The position numbers and the translations under genes are program-made. 64,000 nt of DNA from Burkholderiaceae bacterium (GTDB taxonomy: Bacteria; Pseudomonadota; Gammaproteobacteria; Burkholderiales; Burkholderiaceae_E), in NCBI GenBank assembly GCA_024235875.1, contig JACKLP010000013.1, positions 14,984-78,983 of the forward strand, in the 5' to 3' direction. How positions within the stretch are numbered: position 1 is the first letter of the stretch; each line of letters starts with the position of its first letter. Below, piece by piece: positions 43,904-52,796 of this stretch. Below the pieces are notes generated by a model, which worked only from the letters and a program-made list of their open reading frames with translations, searched no databases and was not told the DNA's origin.

Positions 43904-45922
43904 CTAGTGGCGCAGCAGCGGGACGATGACGAAGCCGAGCAGTACGGCCACGCCGATGATCATCGTGATCGCGTAGGTGTTCAGTCGCCCGGTCTGGAAG
44001 CCCCTGAGGACGCCCGCGAACCAGCCGACCAGTCGTGCGCTGCCATTGATCGCCAATCCGTCGATCAGGCCCTGGTCGCCCGCACGCCACAGACCGCGGC
44101 CCAGCAACCGAGAACCGCCGGCGAACACGATCTCGTTGATCCTGTCCATGTAGTACTTGTTCTCGAGCAGGCGATAGACACCGCCAAAACCGCGCTTGAG
44201 GGCCTCGGGCAAGGCCGGGTTGATCATGTAGCAGTAATAGGCGCTGACCACCCCGGCAAGCGCCAGCCAGAACGGGGGCGTCCCGAACGCGTGCATCCCC
44301 ATGCCCATCCAGCCATGCCAGTGATGAGCCAGCTCCGCCATCGCGCCATGACGATTGGCCACGACGATCGGTCCCTCGAGGAACCCGCCGAACAACATGG
44401 GGCCCGCCGTCAGAAGCCCGATGATCACCGAGGGAATCGCGAGCAGCACGAGCGGCAAGGTCACCACGGCAGGCGATTCGTGCGGCACCTCGTTGGCCTT
44501 GAGCCCGTGGTGATGATCGTCTCCGTGGGCGTCATCGTGCCCGTGGGCGTGATCGCCACCCTGTCCCCAGCGGCTCTTGCCGTGGAACACCAGGAAGTAC
44601 ATGCGGAATGAATAGAACGCCGTCACGAAGACGCCCGCCATGACCGCGAAGTAGCCGAAGCCGGCACCGGGGACGTCGGCCACCTTCGCGGCCTCGATGA
44701 TCGAGTCCTTGGAATAGAAGCCCGACAGGAAGGGCGTGCCGATCAGGGCCAGCGAGCCGACCAGCGAGGTCAGCCAGGTGATCGGCATGTAGCGGCGCAG
44801 ACCGCCCATGTTCCGAATGTCCTGGTCATGGTGCATGCCGATGATCACCGAGCCCGCCGCCAGGAATAGCAGCGCCTTGAAGAACGCGTGCGTCATCAGG
44901 TGGAAGATCGCGGCGCTGTAGGCCGATGCCCCGAGCGCCACGGTCATGTAGCCGAGCTGCGAGAGCGTCGAATAGGCGACCACGCGCTTGATGTCGTTCT
45001 GGATGATCCCCAGGAAGCCCATGAACAATGCGGTGATGCCGCCGATCACCATCACGAAGCCCAGCGCCGTGTCCGAGAGTTCGAACAGCGGCGACATCCG
45101 GCTCACCATGAAGATCCCCGCCGTCACCATCGTCGCCGCATGGATCAGCGCCGAGATCGGCGTCGGGCCTTCCATGGAATCGGGCAGCCAGACATGCAGC
45201 GGGAACTGGGCCGACTTGCCCATGGCGCCAATGAACAGGCAGATGCAGGTCACGGTCAGCAACGACCACTCCGCTGCGCCGAGCAGGTTGATGGTGCGAT
45301 CCGCCAGGCCCGGCGCCGCCTTGAAGACGGTCGCATAGTCGAGGCTGCCGAAGTACGCCAGCACCAGGCCGATGCCCAGCGCGAAGCCGAAGTCGCCGAC
45401 CCGGTTCACGAGGAAGGCCTTCAGGTTCGCGTAGATGGCGGTTGGCCGGGTGTACCAGAAGCCGATCAGTAGATACGACACCAGACCGACGGCCTCCCAG
45501 CCGAAGAACAGCTGGAGGAAGTTGTTCGCCATCACCAGCATCATCATCGAGAAGGTGAACAGCGAGATATACGAGAAGAAGCGCTGGTAGCCGGGATCCT
45601 CGGCCATGTAGCCGATCGTGTAGATGTGCACCATCAGTGACACGAAGGTCACCACGCACATCATCGTGGCGGTCAGCGAGTCGACGAGGAAGCCGATCTC
45701 CAGCCGCACGTCGCCAAAGGCACTCCAGGTGTAGAGCGCGCCGTTGAACGTATGGCCGGCAAGGACATCGGTCAGGGTCCAGACCGACGCGGCCAGCGAA
45801 ACGGCCACGCCCAGGATGGTGACCCGGTGAGCGTTCGCGCGGCCGACGCGCGCCCCGAACAGGCCTGCGACGAGTGCGCCGACCAACGGAGCGAAAGCGG
45901 CCAGCAAATAGGCGGTCTTCAT
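43904..45922 (-). CDS. nuoL: NADH-quinone oxidoreductase subunit L
   Basis: 672 residues, the largest pumping subunit, with the long lateral helix at the C-terminus. Key sequences: LFFGWEAVGLVSYLLIGFWY (conserved Glu), FPLHVWLPDSMEGPTPISAL, IKRVVAYSTLSQLGYMTVAL and THAFFKALLFLAAGSVIIGM. Between helices in the last third is a His/Asp-rich loop (GGDHAHGHDDAHGDDHHHG) not needed for catalysis in the family. Eight bases after nuoK. Confidence 0.97.
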   Translation of the reverse strand: MKTAYLLAAFAPLVGALVAGLFGARVGRANAHRVTILGVAVSLAASVWTLTDVLAGHTFNGALYTWSAFGDVRLEIGFLVDSLTATMMCVVTFVSLMVHIYTIGYMAEDPGYQRFFSYISLFTFSMMMLVMANNFLQLFFGWEAVGLVSYLLIGFWYTRPTAIYANLKAFLVNRVGDFGFALGIGLVLAYFGSLDYATVFKAAPGLADRTINLLGAAEWSLLTVTCICLFIGAMGKSAQFPLHVWLPDSMEGPTPISALIHAATMVTAGIFMVSRMSPLFELSDTALGFVMVIGGITALFMGFLGIIQNDIKRVVAYSTLSQLGYMTVALGASAYSAAIFHLMTHAFFKALLFLAAGSVIIGMHHDQDIRNMGGLRRYMPITWLTSLVGSLALIGTPFLSGFYSKDSIIEAAKVADVPGAGFGYFAVMAGVFVTAFYSFRMYFLVFHGKSRWGQGGDHAHGHDDAHGDDHHHGLKANEVPHESPAVVTLPLVLLAIPSVIIGLLTAGPMLFGGFLEGPIVVANRHGAMAELAHHWHGWMGMGMHAFGTPPFWLALAGVVSAYYCYMINPALPEALKRGFGGVYRLLENKYYMDRINEIVFAGGSRLLGRGLWRAGDQGLIDGLAINGSARLVGWFAGVLRGFQTGRLNTYAITMIIGVAVLLGFVIVPLLRH

Positions 45923-45930
45923 GATCTTGT

Positions 45931-46233
45931 CTATCCCTTCAGGCTGTCCAGTTCCTCGGCATTGACCGTCTCGAGGCTACGGAAGAGGACGACCAGAATC
46001 GCGAGACCGATCGCGGACTCGGCGGCCGCGACAGTGAGGATGAAGAACACGAAGATCTGCCCCGCCGCGTCACCCAGGAAATGGGAGAACGCGATGAAGT
46101 TCATGTTCACCGCGAGGAGCATCAGCTCGATGGCCATCAACACGATGATGACGTTGCGGCGATTCAGGAAGATCCCGACGACGCCGATCGCGAAGAGGAT
46201 CGCGCCAAGGATCAGGACATTGACCAGGCTCAT
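45931..46233 (-). CDS. nuoK: NADH-quinone oxidoreductase subunit K
   Basis: 100 residues, three transmembrane helices. The two conserved membrane glutamates are in VLMAIELMLLAVNMNFIAF and in TVAAAESAIGLAILVVLFRS, both part of the proton path. ATGA overlap with the end of nuoJ. Confidence 0.96.
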   Translation of the reverse strand: MSLVNVLILGAILFAIGVVGIFLNRRNVIIVLMAIELMLLAVNMNFIAFSHFLGDAAGQIFVFFILTVAAAESAIGLAILVVLFRSLETVNAEELDSLKG

Positions 46234-46859
46234 TTCGCCTCCCCGGCATCGGGCCTTGCAGCCTGACGCTTGACCGGCGCGATGTTCAGCACGCGCAGGC
46301 GATCCGAACTGCGGGTGCGGACGGCTGCGGACGGATTGTTGTAGCGGGTGTCCTTGCGTCGCCGCAAGGTGAGCGCGATCGCCGCGACGATCGCGACCAG
46401 CAGCAAGACCGCCGCGATCTCGAACGGATACACGTACTCGGTGTAGAGCAGGTTGCCCAGCGCCTTGGTGTTGTCGTAGTTGGCCGGCACTGGCGGCGCA
46501 TCCATCGCCCGCACGCCACCGAACGCACGAAACAACACCAGCGCGAGTTCGAGCACGATCAGCACGCCGACGACGACCCCCGGCAGGCTACGGAAAAAGC
46601 CGCGCCCCGCCTTGTCGATGTTGATGTCGAGCATCATGACCACGAACAGGAACAACACCATGACCGCGCCGACATAGACCAGCACCAGCGCGATCGACAG
46701 GAATTCGGCCTGAAGCATCATCCAGATGCAGGCGGCGCTGAAGAAGGTCAACACCAGATACAGCGCGGAGTGCACCGGGTTGCGCGCCGTGACGACTCGT
46801 GCGGCGGCGAAGATCGCGATGGCTGCGAATATGTAGAAAAGGATGCTGTGAACGTCCAT
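46230..46859 (-). CDS. nuoJ: NADH-quinone oxidoreductase subunit J
   Basis: 209 residues with five hydrophobic helices, including ILFYIFAAIAIFAAARVV, HSALYLVLTFFSAACIWMML and LVYVGAVMVLFLFVVMMLDI (the pi-bulge helix of complex I). The charged C-terminal 40 residues are a cytoplasmic tail. Follows nuoI after 72 bases, the longest gap in this half of the operon; overlaps nuoK. Confidence 0.95.
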   Translation of the reverse strand: MDVHSILFYIFAAIAIFAAARVVTARNPVHSALYLVLTFFSAACIWMMLQAEFLSIALVLVYVGAVMVLFLFVVMMLDINIDKAGRGFFRSLPGVVVGVLIVLELALVLFRAFGGVRAMDAPPVPANYDNTKALGNLLYTEYVYPFEIAAVLLLVAIVAAIALTLRRRKDTRYNNPSAAVRTRSSDRLRVLNIAPVKRQAARPDAGEAK

Positions 46860-46931
46860 GGTCCGGTTGTGCCCGCTCTTTGTTCGCCTCGATCGCTGCG
46901 TGTCGGGCCCCGCCCGGCCGGCAGCGCCCCC

Positions 46932-47420
46932 TCAGCGATACTTGGCGTCGGCCTCCCTGTTGGCTGCGATTTCCTTCTCGTACCTGTCACCGATCGCCAA
47001 CAGCATCGGCTTGGTGAACATCAGGTCGCCCCGCTTCTCGCCGTGATATTCGTGGATGTGCGTCTCCACGATCGAATCGACCGGACAGGACTCCTCGCAG
47101 AAGCCGCAAAAGATGCACTTGGTGAGGTCGATGTCGTAGCGGCTCGTGCGACGCGTGCCATCCTCGCGCACGCTCGACTCGATCGTGATCGCCATGGCCG
47201 GGCAGACGGCTTCGCACAGCTTGCATGCGATGCAGCGTTCTTCGCCGTTCTCGTAGCGCCGCAACGCGTGCAGGCCCCGGAACCGGGGCGACATCGGCGT
47301 CTTTTCCTCGGGGTATTCGATGGTGATCTTGCGGGCGAAGAAGTACCGCCCGGTCAGCATCAGGCCCTTCAGCAGTTCCGTGAGCATGAAGCTCGAGAAG
47401 AAATCCTTGACCGCTTGCAT
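46932..47420 (-). CDS. nuoI: NADH-quinone oxidoreductase subunit I
   Basis: 162-residue ferredoxin-like subunit carrying clusters N6a and N6b. Two 4Fe-4S motifs are intact: CIACKLCEAVCPAMAI and CIFCGFCEESCPVDSI. The N-terminal amphipathic helix (FMLTELLKGLMLTGRYFFAR) docks on the membrane arm. Eleven bases after nuoH. Confidence 0.97.
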   Translation of the reverse strand: MQAVKDFFSSFMLTELLKGLMLTGRYFFARKITIEYPEEKTPMSPRFRGLHALRRYENGEERCIACKLCEAVCPAMAITIESSVREDGTRRTSRYDIDLTKCIFCGFCEESCPVDSIVETHIHEYHGEKRGDLMFTKPMLLAIGDRYEKEIAANREADAKYR

Positions 47421-47431
47421 CGCGCGATCCC

Positions 47432-48517
47432 TTATTTCCAGATGTTCAGCGGCGTCTGGATCCAGATCGCCACCACGACGAGCCAGACCAGCGTCACCGG
47501 GATGAAGATCTTCCAGCCCAGCCGCATGATGTGGTCATACCGATACCGCGGGAGCGACGCCCGGAACCAGATGAACAGCGACACCACGAAGAAAGTCTTC
47601 AGGAACAGCCACATCCAGCCGGAGAGCCAGGTCGGCATCAGCCATTCGAGCCGCAGGAAGCCGAACGGCGCATCCCATCCGCCCAGGAACATGACCGACG
47701 CGAGCGCCGAGAGCAGGATCATGTTCGCGTACTCGGCGAGGAAGAAGATCGCGAAGCCCATCCCCGAATACTCGATCATGTGCCCCGCGACGATCTCGGA
47801 TTCACCCTCGACGACATCGAAGGGGTGGCGGTTGGTCTCGGCCACCGAGGAGATCACATAGACGACGAAGATCGGCAGCAAGGGCAGCCAGTTCCACGAC
47901 AGGAAGTTCAGACCATGGCTGGCAAACCAGCCTCGCGTCTGCCCCTGGACGATCTCGGTCATGTTGAGGCTACCCGAGACCATCAGCACCACGACCAGCG
48001 CGAATCCGATCGCCAGCTCGTAGGACACCATCTGGGCCGACGCGCGCATCGCGCCCAGGAACGCGTACTTGGAATTGGACGCCCAGCCGGCAATGATCAC
48101 GCCATAGATCTCGAGCGACGTGATCGCCATGAGCAGCAACAGCCCGGCATTGATGTTGGCAAGCGCCGCGTCGGGTGCGAACGGCATCACCGCCCAGGCC
48201 GCGATCGCGGGCATGATCGTCATGATCGGTCCAAGGATGTACAGGCCGCGATTGGCCTGAGACGGCACGATCACTTCCTTGAACATCAGCTTGAGCGAAT
48301 CCGCGATCGGCTGCAGCCAGCCATAGCCCACCCGGTTCGGCCCCTTGCGCAGGTGCATGAAGCCGATCATCTTGCGTTCCCACAAGGTCAGATAGGCGAC
48401 GCATCCCAGAATGGGCAGCACGACGCACGCGATCTTGATCAGCGTCCAGGCCACCGGCCACACCGGTCCGAGCAGTCCCGAACCGAAGCCGTTGATCGTT
48501 GCAATCAGGTCTTGCAT
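47432..48517 (-). CDS. nuoH: NADH-quinone oxidoreductase subunit H
   Basis: 361 residues, the membrane subunit forming much of the quinone channel. Diagnostic segments: LWERKMIGFMHLRKGPNRVG, WLQPIADSLKLMFKEVIVPS, EGESEIVAGHMIEYSGMGFA and RYRYDHIMRLGWKIFIP. ATG 48517 (MQDLIATING) is chosen; the frame is open far upstream into nuoG, but that stretch overlaps a real gene. Gap to nuoG is 23 bases. Confidence 0.97.
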   Translation of the reverse strand: MQDLIATINGFGSGLLGPVWPVAWTLIKIACVVLPILGCVAYLTLWERKMIGFMHLRKGPNRVGYGWLQPIADSLKLMFKEVIVPSQANRGLYILGPIMTIMPAIAAWAVMPFAPDAALANINAGLLLLMAITSLEIYGVIIAGWASNSKYAFLGAMRASAQMVSYELAIGFALVVVLMVSGSLNMTEIVQGQTRGWFASHGLNFLSWNWLPLLPIFVVYVISSVAETNRHPFDVVEGESEIVAGHMIEYSGMGFAIFFLAEYANMILLSALASVMFLGGWDAPFGFLRLEWLMPTWLSGWMWLFLKTFFVVSLFIWFRASLPRYRYDHIMRLGWKIFIPVTLVWLVVVAIWIQTPLNIWK

Positions 48518-48540
48518 CTCGCTTCTTCCACCCGTCGCCG

Positions 48541-50883
48541 TCAGGCCGCCGTGAGCTCGACCGGACCACCGGCGAGCCCGAGCGACGCGCAAGCCTTGTC
48601 GGCCGCCAATCTCACGACCCCATCGGCCACCCGATCGTCGAGTTCGACGGCCACGAACGCCTGGGCCGCTCCAGCGCTCACCCTGGCCTGGGAACCATCG
48701 GCCAGGCCCAGCGATGCGAGCGTCTTCGCGTTGACTCGTGCCCGTGCCGCGGCCGCCTGCCGTGTCAGCTGGAGACTTTCGGCGCGCCGCACGATCGGAT
48801 CGCAGCCATAGGCCGGAATATCGGCGATCCGCTCCAGCGCACCTGGCTGCCTGGCGAGCGTCACCTGTCCGCCGAACCCGGTCGCCAGACTGGGCTCCTT
48901 GCCGCCCATCGCTTCGGAACGCACGGCTTCCGCACTGTCGAAATTGAACCCATCCAGCGCGAGCAGATTGCCAAGCACGCGCAGTACCTTCCACGCCGGA
49001 CGGGATTCTCCGGCCGGCACGACTACCCCGTTGAACGACTGCACCCGGCCTTCGCAATTGATGAAACACCCGGCCGTCTCGGTGAACGGCGCGATCGGCA
49101 ACAGGCAGTCGGCCACCTCGAGCAGCTCATCGCTACGGTAGGCACTGAGCACGACCACGGTATCGGCCTTGGCCAGGGCATTTCGGGCTGCGCCACCGGC
49201 AGCCGTATCGAGGGACGGCTCGAAGCCGAGCGTCAGGTAGGCCCGAAGCGGCTCGCCCAGCATCTGAGCGGCCGTCTTGCCAGCGGTCCCGAGCGCGCGT
49301 GCGTTGGCCGCGCCCTTCGCCCCGGGCGTCGCGCCCGCGACATAGGCGCCGACGCTGTTGGCCGCCTCGCCGAGAACACCGACGCGCCCGCCGGTCGCGC
49401 GCGCGATCCTGGAGGCAAGGACGCCGAGCGACGCCGCCAAAGGATGCTGCATGGCCGCGTTGCCCAGAAGGATGCCGACGCGTTCACCCGAGGCCAGCGA
49501 GTCGGCGATCGCCTTGATCGAACCCGCGTCGAGCGACGCGCTGCCCGCAGGCAGGTCTGTCTGCCCCAGCGCAGCCAGAATCGCGGCCAGCGCGTCACCC
49601 CAGGCCGACGGCGCACAAATCGCGCTGGCGGTGACTGGTACCAGCAGGTCCTCGGCTACCGCGTGCACGGTCGAAAGCTGCGCACCATGCTTGACGGCGT
49701 CACGGATCCGAAGCGCAAGCAGCGGATGATCCTGCCGCAGGAAGGACCCGATGACCAGAATGCGGTCGAGTTGCGCGACTTCCTCGATGGGCATTCCGAG
49801 CCAGGGCGCACCGTCGAGCGCCGCCTCGATCGAAGCGTCGGTCTGGCGCAGCCGTGCATCGACATTGTCGCTGCCCAGCCCTCGCGCCAGCTTCTGCAAC
49901 AGATACAGCTCCTCGAGGGTGGCGTTCGGCGCGCCAAGCGCCCCGAATGCATCTGCGCCGTGATTGCGCACGACATCGCCGATCGCATGACCGGCATAGG
50001 CCAATGCCACTTGCCAGTCGACCTCGGTCCAGCGGCCGTCTTGCTTGATCATCGGTCGGGTCAGTCGATCGTCGGCGTTCAGGCCCTCGTAGGAGAAGCG
50101 ATCACGATCCGACAGCCAGCATTCGTTGACCGATTCGTTCTCGAGGGGCACCACCCGCATGACACGGTCGTGCTTGACCTGGACGACGATATTCGAGCCG
50201 AGCGAATCGTGACCCGCCACCGAGCGGCGTCGAGACAACTCCCAGGTCCTCGCCGAGTACCTGAACGGCTTGCTGGTCAAGGCGCCGACCGGGCAGACGT
50301 CGATCATGTTGCCCGACAGTTCCGACTCAACCGCCCGTCCGACGAAGCTGACGATCTCGGAATGCTCACCGCGATGAATCATGCCGAGCTCGCTGGTGCC
50401 CGCGATCTCCTGACCGAAGCGCACGCAACGTGTGCAGTGGATGCAGCGCGCCATTTCCTCGGCCGAGATCAACGGACCCATCGGCTTGTGGAAGACGACC
50501 CGCTTCTCCTCGTGGTGATGCGAGGCCGAACCGCCGTAGCCCACCGCCAGATCCTGAAGCTGGCAGTCTCCGCCCTGGTCGCAGATCGGACAGTCGAGCG
50601 GGTGGTTGATCAGCAGGAACTCCATGACGGCCTGCTGCGCCTTGACCGCGCGCTCGGAGCGGGTCATGACCTTCATGCCATTGGTCACCGGCGTGGCGCA
50701 GGCCGGCAAGGGCTTGGGCGCCTTCTCCACCTCGACCAGGCACATGCGGCAGTTCGCCGCGATCGACAGCTTCTTGTGATAGCAGAAGTGCGGAATGTAG
50801 ACACCGGCCGCGTTGGCTGCATGCATGACCATGCTGCCTTCGGCAACCTCCACTTTCCTGCCGTCGATTTCGAGTTCAACCAT
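48541..50883 (-). CDS. nuoG: NADH-quinone oxidoreductase subunit G
   Basis: 780 residues, the electron-wire subunit of the peripheral arm. Cysteine motifs are present in order: 2Fe-2S (PHFCYHKKLSIAANCRMCLV), the His-coordinated cluster region (LDCPICDQGGDCQLQD), and 4Fe-4S CIHCTRCVRFGQ with VCPVGALTSKPF. A molybdopterin oxidoreductase-like domain without cofactor follows. It is shorter than E. coli NuoG, as usual for betaproteobacteria. 39-base gap from nuoF. Confidence 0.97.
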   Translation of the reverse strand: MVELEIDGRKVEVAEGSMVMHAANAAGVYIPHFCYHKKLSIAANCRMCLVEVEKAPKPLPACATPVTNGMKVMTRSERAVKAQQAVMEFLLINHPLDCPICDQGGDCQLQDLAVGYGGSASHHHEEKRVVFHKPMGPLISAEEMARCIHCTRCVRFGQEIAGTSELGMIHRGEHSEIVSFVGRAVESELSGNMIDVCPVGALTSKPFRYSARTWELSRRRSVAGHDSLGSNIVVQVKHDRVMRVVPLENESVNECWLSDRDRFSYEGLNADDRLTRPMIKQDGRWTEVDWQVALAYAGHAIGDVVRNHGADAFGALGAPNATLEELYLLQKLARGLGSDNVDARLRQTDASIEAALDGAPWLGMPIEEVAQLDRILVIGSFLRQDHPLLALRIRDAVKHGAQLSTVHAVAEDLLVPVTASAICAPSAWGDALAAILAALGQTDLPAGSASLDAGSIKAIADSLASGERVGILLGNAAMQHPLAASLGVLASRIARATGGRVGVLGEAANSVGAYVAGATPGAKGAANARALGTAGKTAAQMLGEPLRAYLTLGFEPSLDTAAGGAARNALAKADTVVVLSAYRSDELLEVADCLLPIAPFTETAGCFINCEGRVQSFNGVVVPAGESRPAWKVLRVLGNLLALDGFNFDSAEAVRSEAMGGKEPSLATGFGGQVTLARQPGALERIADIPAYGCDPIVRRAESLQLTRQAAAARARVNAKTLASLGLADGSQARVSAGAAQAFVAVELDDRVADGVVRLAADKACASLGLAGGPVELTAA

Positions 50884-50922
50884 GGATTCGTCGTGTGGTG
50901 GTCGATTCGCGTTTCGGGTCGC

Positions 50923-52269
50923 TCAGACGTACTTGGGCACGAGGCAGCTCTTGTGCTCGATGTGGTGAGCGAATTCGTCACGGTAATGCTTGAGGAAACC
51001 GCGTACCGGCATCGCCGCCGCATCGCCGAGCGCGCAGATCGTACGGCCCTGGATGTTCTCGGCTACCCGATCCAGCTCGTCGAGGTCCTCGGGGCGTCCC
51101 TCGCCATGTTCGATGCGATGCACGATACGGTAGAGCCAGCCCGTCCCTTCGCGGCACGGCGTGCACTGCCCGCAGCTTTCCTCGAAGTAGAAGTACGACA
51201 GGCGCAGCAAGGACTTGACCGCGCACCGGGTCTCGTCCATGACGATCACCGCGCCCGAACCAAGCATGGACCCGGCCTTCGCGATCGAGTCGTAGTCCAT
51301 GTCGGTGTTCATCATGATCTCGGCCGGAAGCACCGGCATCGAGGATCCGCCAGGGATCACCATCTTGAGCTTCTTGCCGTCGCGCATGCCACCGGCCAGA
51401 TCGAGCAACTTGGCAAACGGCGTCCCCATCGGAATCTCGTAGTTGCCCGGCCGGGCAACGTCGCCGGAGATCGAGAAGATCTTCGTGCCGCCATTGTTCG
51501 GTCGGCCGACTTCGAGATAGGCGGGACCCCCGTTGCGGATGATCCAGGGCACGGCCGCGAAGGTCTCTGTGTTGTTGATCGTGGTTGGCTTGCCATACAG
51601 CCCGAAGCTCGCCGGAAACGGCGGCTTGAAGCGTGGCTGGCCCTTCTTGCCCTCGAGGGACTCGAGCAGCGCGGTCTCTTCGCCACAGATGTAGGCGCCG
51701 TAGCCGTGAAACGCATGGAGCTGGAACGAAAAATCCGTTCCGAGGATCCGGTCACCGAGCAAACCGGCCGCGCGGGCCTCTTCGAGGGCGGCCGAGAAAC
51801 GCTCGTAGACGTCCCAGATCTCGCCGTGGATGTAGTTGTACCCGACCGAGATCCCCATCGCGTACGCCGCGATCGTCATGCCTTCGATGACGACGTGCGG
51901 GTTATAGCGAAGGATGTCCCGATCCTTGAAGGTTCCGGGCTCGCCTTCGTCGGAATTGCAGACCAGGTATTTCTGTCCGGGAAACTGCCGCGGCATGAAG
52001 CTCCACTTCAGACCCGTCGGAAACCCTGCACCGCCGCGTCCGCGCAAGCCCGAGGCCTTGACCTCGGCGATCACCTGTTCGGGCGTCATCCCTTCTTGCA
52101 GGATCTTGCGCAACGCCTGGTATCCACCTCGCGACTCGTAGTCGGCAAGGTGCCAGCCGTCGGGCGAGTTCAGCCCCGCCATGATCTGCGGGTCGATGTG
52201 GCGTCCGTGAAAGCAGGTCTCCGAAGCGGCAACCCGCTCCAGCCCGGCCTTGATCTCGCTCGCACCCAT
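50923..52269 (-). CDS. nuoF: NADH-quinone oxidoreductase subunit F
   Basis: 448 residues, binds NADH and FMN and carries cluster N3. Motifs: GLRGRGGAGFPTGLKWSFMP (nucleotide/FMN), ICGEETALLESLEGKKGQPR and SCGQCTPCREGTGW (4Fe-4S). ATG 52269 (MGASEIKAG) begins five bases after the nuoE stop; an in-frame upstream ATG at 52293 would overlap nuoE by 20 bases. Confidence 0.96.
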   Translation of the reverse strand: MGASEIKAGLERVAASETCFHGRHIDPQIMAGLNSPDGWHLADYESRGGYQALRKILQEGMTPEQVIAEVKASGLRGRGGAGFPTGLKWSFMPRQFPGQKYLVCNSDEGEPGTFKDRDILRYNPHVVIEGMTIAAYAMGISVGYNYIHGEIWDVYERFSAALEEARAAGLLGDRILGTDFSFQLHAFHGYGAYICGEETALLESLEGKKGQPRFKPPFPASFGLYGKPTTINNTETFAAVPWIIRNGGPAYLEVGRPNNGGTKIFSISGDVARPGNYEIPMGTPFAKLLDLAGGMRDGKKLKMVIPGGSSMPVLPAEIMMNTDMDYDSIAKAGSMLGSGAVIVMDETRCAVKSLLRLSYFYFEESCGQCTPCREGTGWLYRIVHRIEHGEGRPEDLDELDRVAENIQGRTICALGDAAAMPVRGFLKHYRDEFAHHIEHKSCLVPKYV

Positions 52270-52273
52270 TGGG

Positions 52274-52780
52274 TCAGGCCTTCCGGAGTTCATCGATCAG
52301 TGCATCGAGGCGCTCGGCACTCATGAAACTGCACTGACGCGTATTGTTCACGAGCAGCACCGGGGCGTCGCCGCAGGCCCCTTGGCATTCGCTCTCCTTG
52401 AGCGTGAACAGACCATCCGCGGTCGTCTCGTTGTAGTCGATACCGAGCTTGTGCTTGAGGTACTCGCCCGCCTTTTCGCCGTCGCGAAGCGCGCACGGCA
52501 AGCAGGTGCAAACGGCGAGCTTGAATCGCCCGACCGGCTTCGTGTCGAACATGTTGTAGAAGGTCGCGACCTCCTGGACCGCCACGGGCGCCATGCCCAG
52601 ATAGCCGGCCAACTCCTCGACGAGCTCGGTGGAGACCCATCCCAACTCGGTCTGCCCGATCGCGAGTGCCGCCATGACGGCGGACTGACGTTGCTCGGCC
52701 GGGAATTTCGCGATCTCGCGGTCGATCTTCTCGTACGCCTGCGCACTGAGCAGACGCTGTGGTTTGGGCACTGCGCTCAT
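52274..52780 (-). CDS. nuoE: NADH-quinone oxidoreductase subunit E
   Basis: 168-residue thioredoxin-like subunit with the N1a 2Fe-2S cluster. Ligands are in VCTCLPCALRDG and ESECQGACGDAPVLLVN. Its partner NuoF is encoded directly downstream. The N-terminal part (EIAKFPAEQRQSAVMAALAI) and EVATFYNMFDTKPVGRFKLA are typical. Sixteen bases after nuoD. Confidence 0.96.
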   Translation of the reverse strand: MSAVPKPQRLLSAQAYEKIDREIAKFPAEQRQSAVMAALAIGQTELGWVSTELVEELAGYLGMAPVAVQEVATFYNMFDTKPVGRFKLAVCTCLPCALRDGEKAGEYLKHKLGIDYNETTADGLFTLKESECQGACGDAPVLLVNNTRQCSFMSAERLDALIDELRKA

Positions 52781-52796
52781 TGCCTTTATCGCTTCC

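Noticed and set aside
48499..52326. Very long open frame on the + strand opposite nuoG and nuoF
   Set aside because: It mirrors the codon structure of the nuo genes in high-GC DNA; it has no family motifs and would overlap three certain genes.
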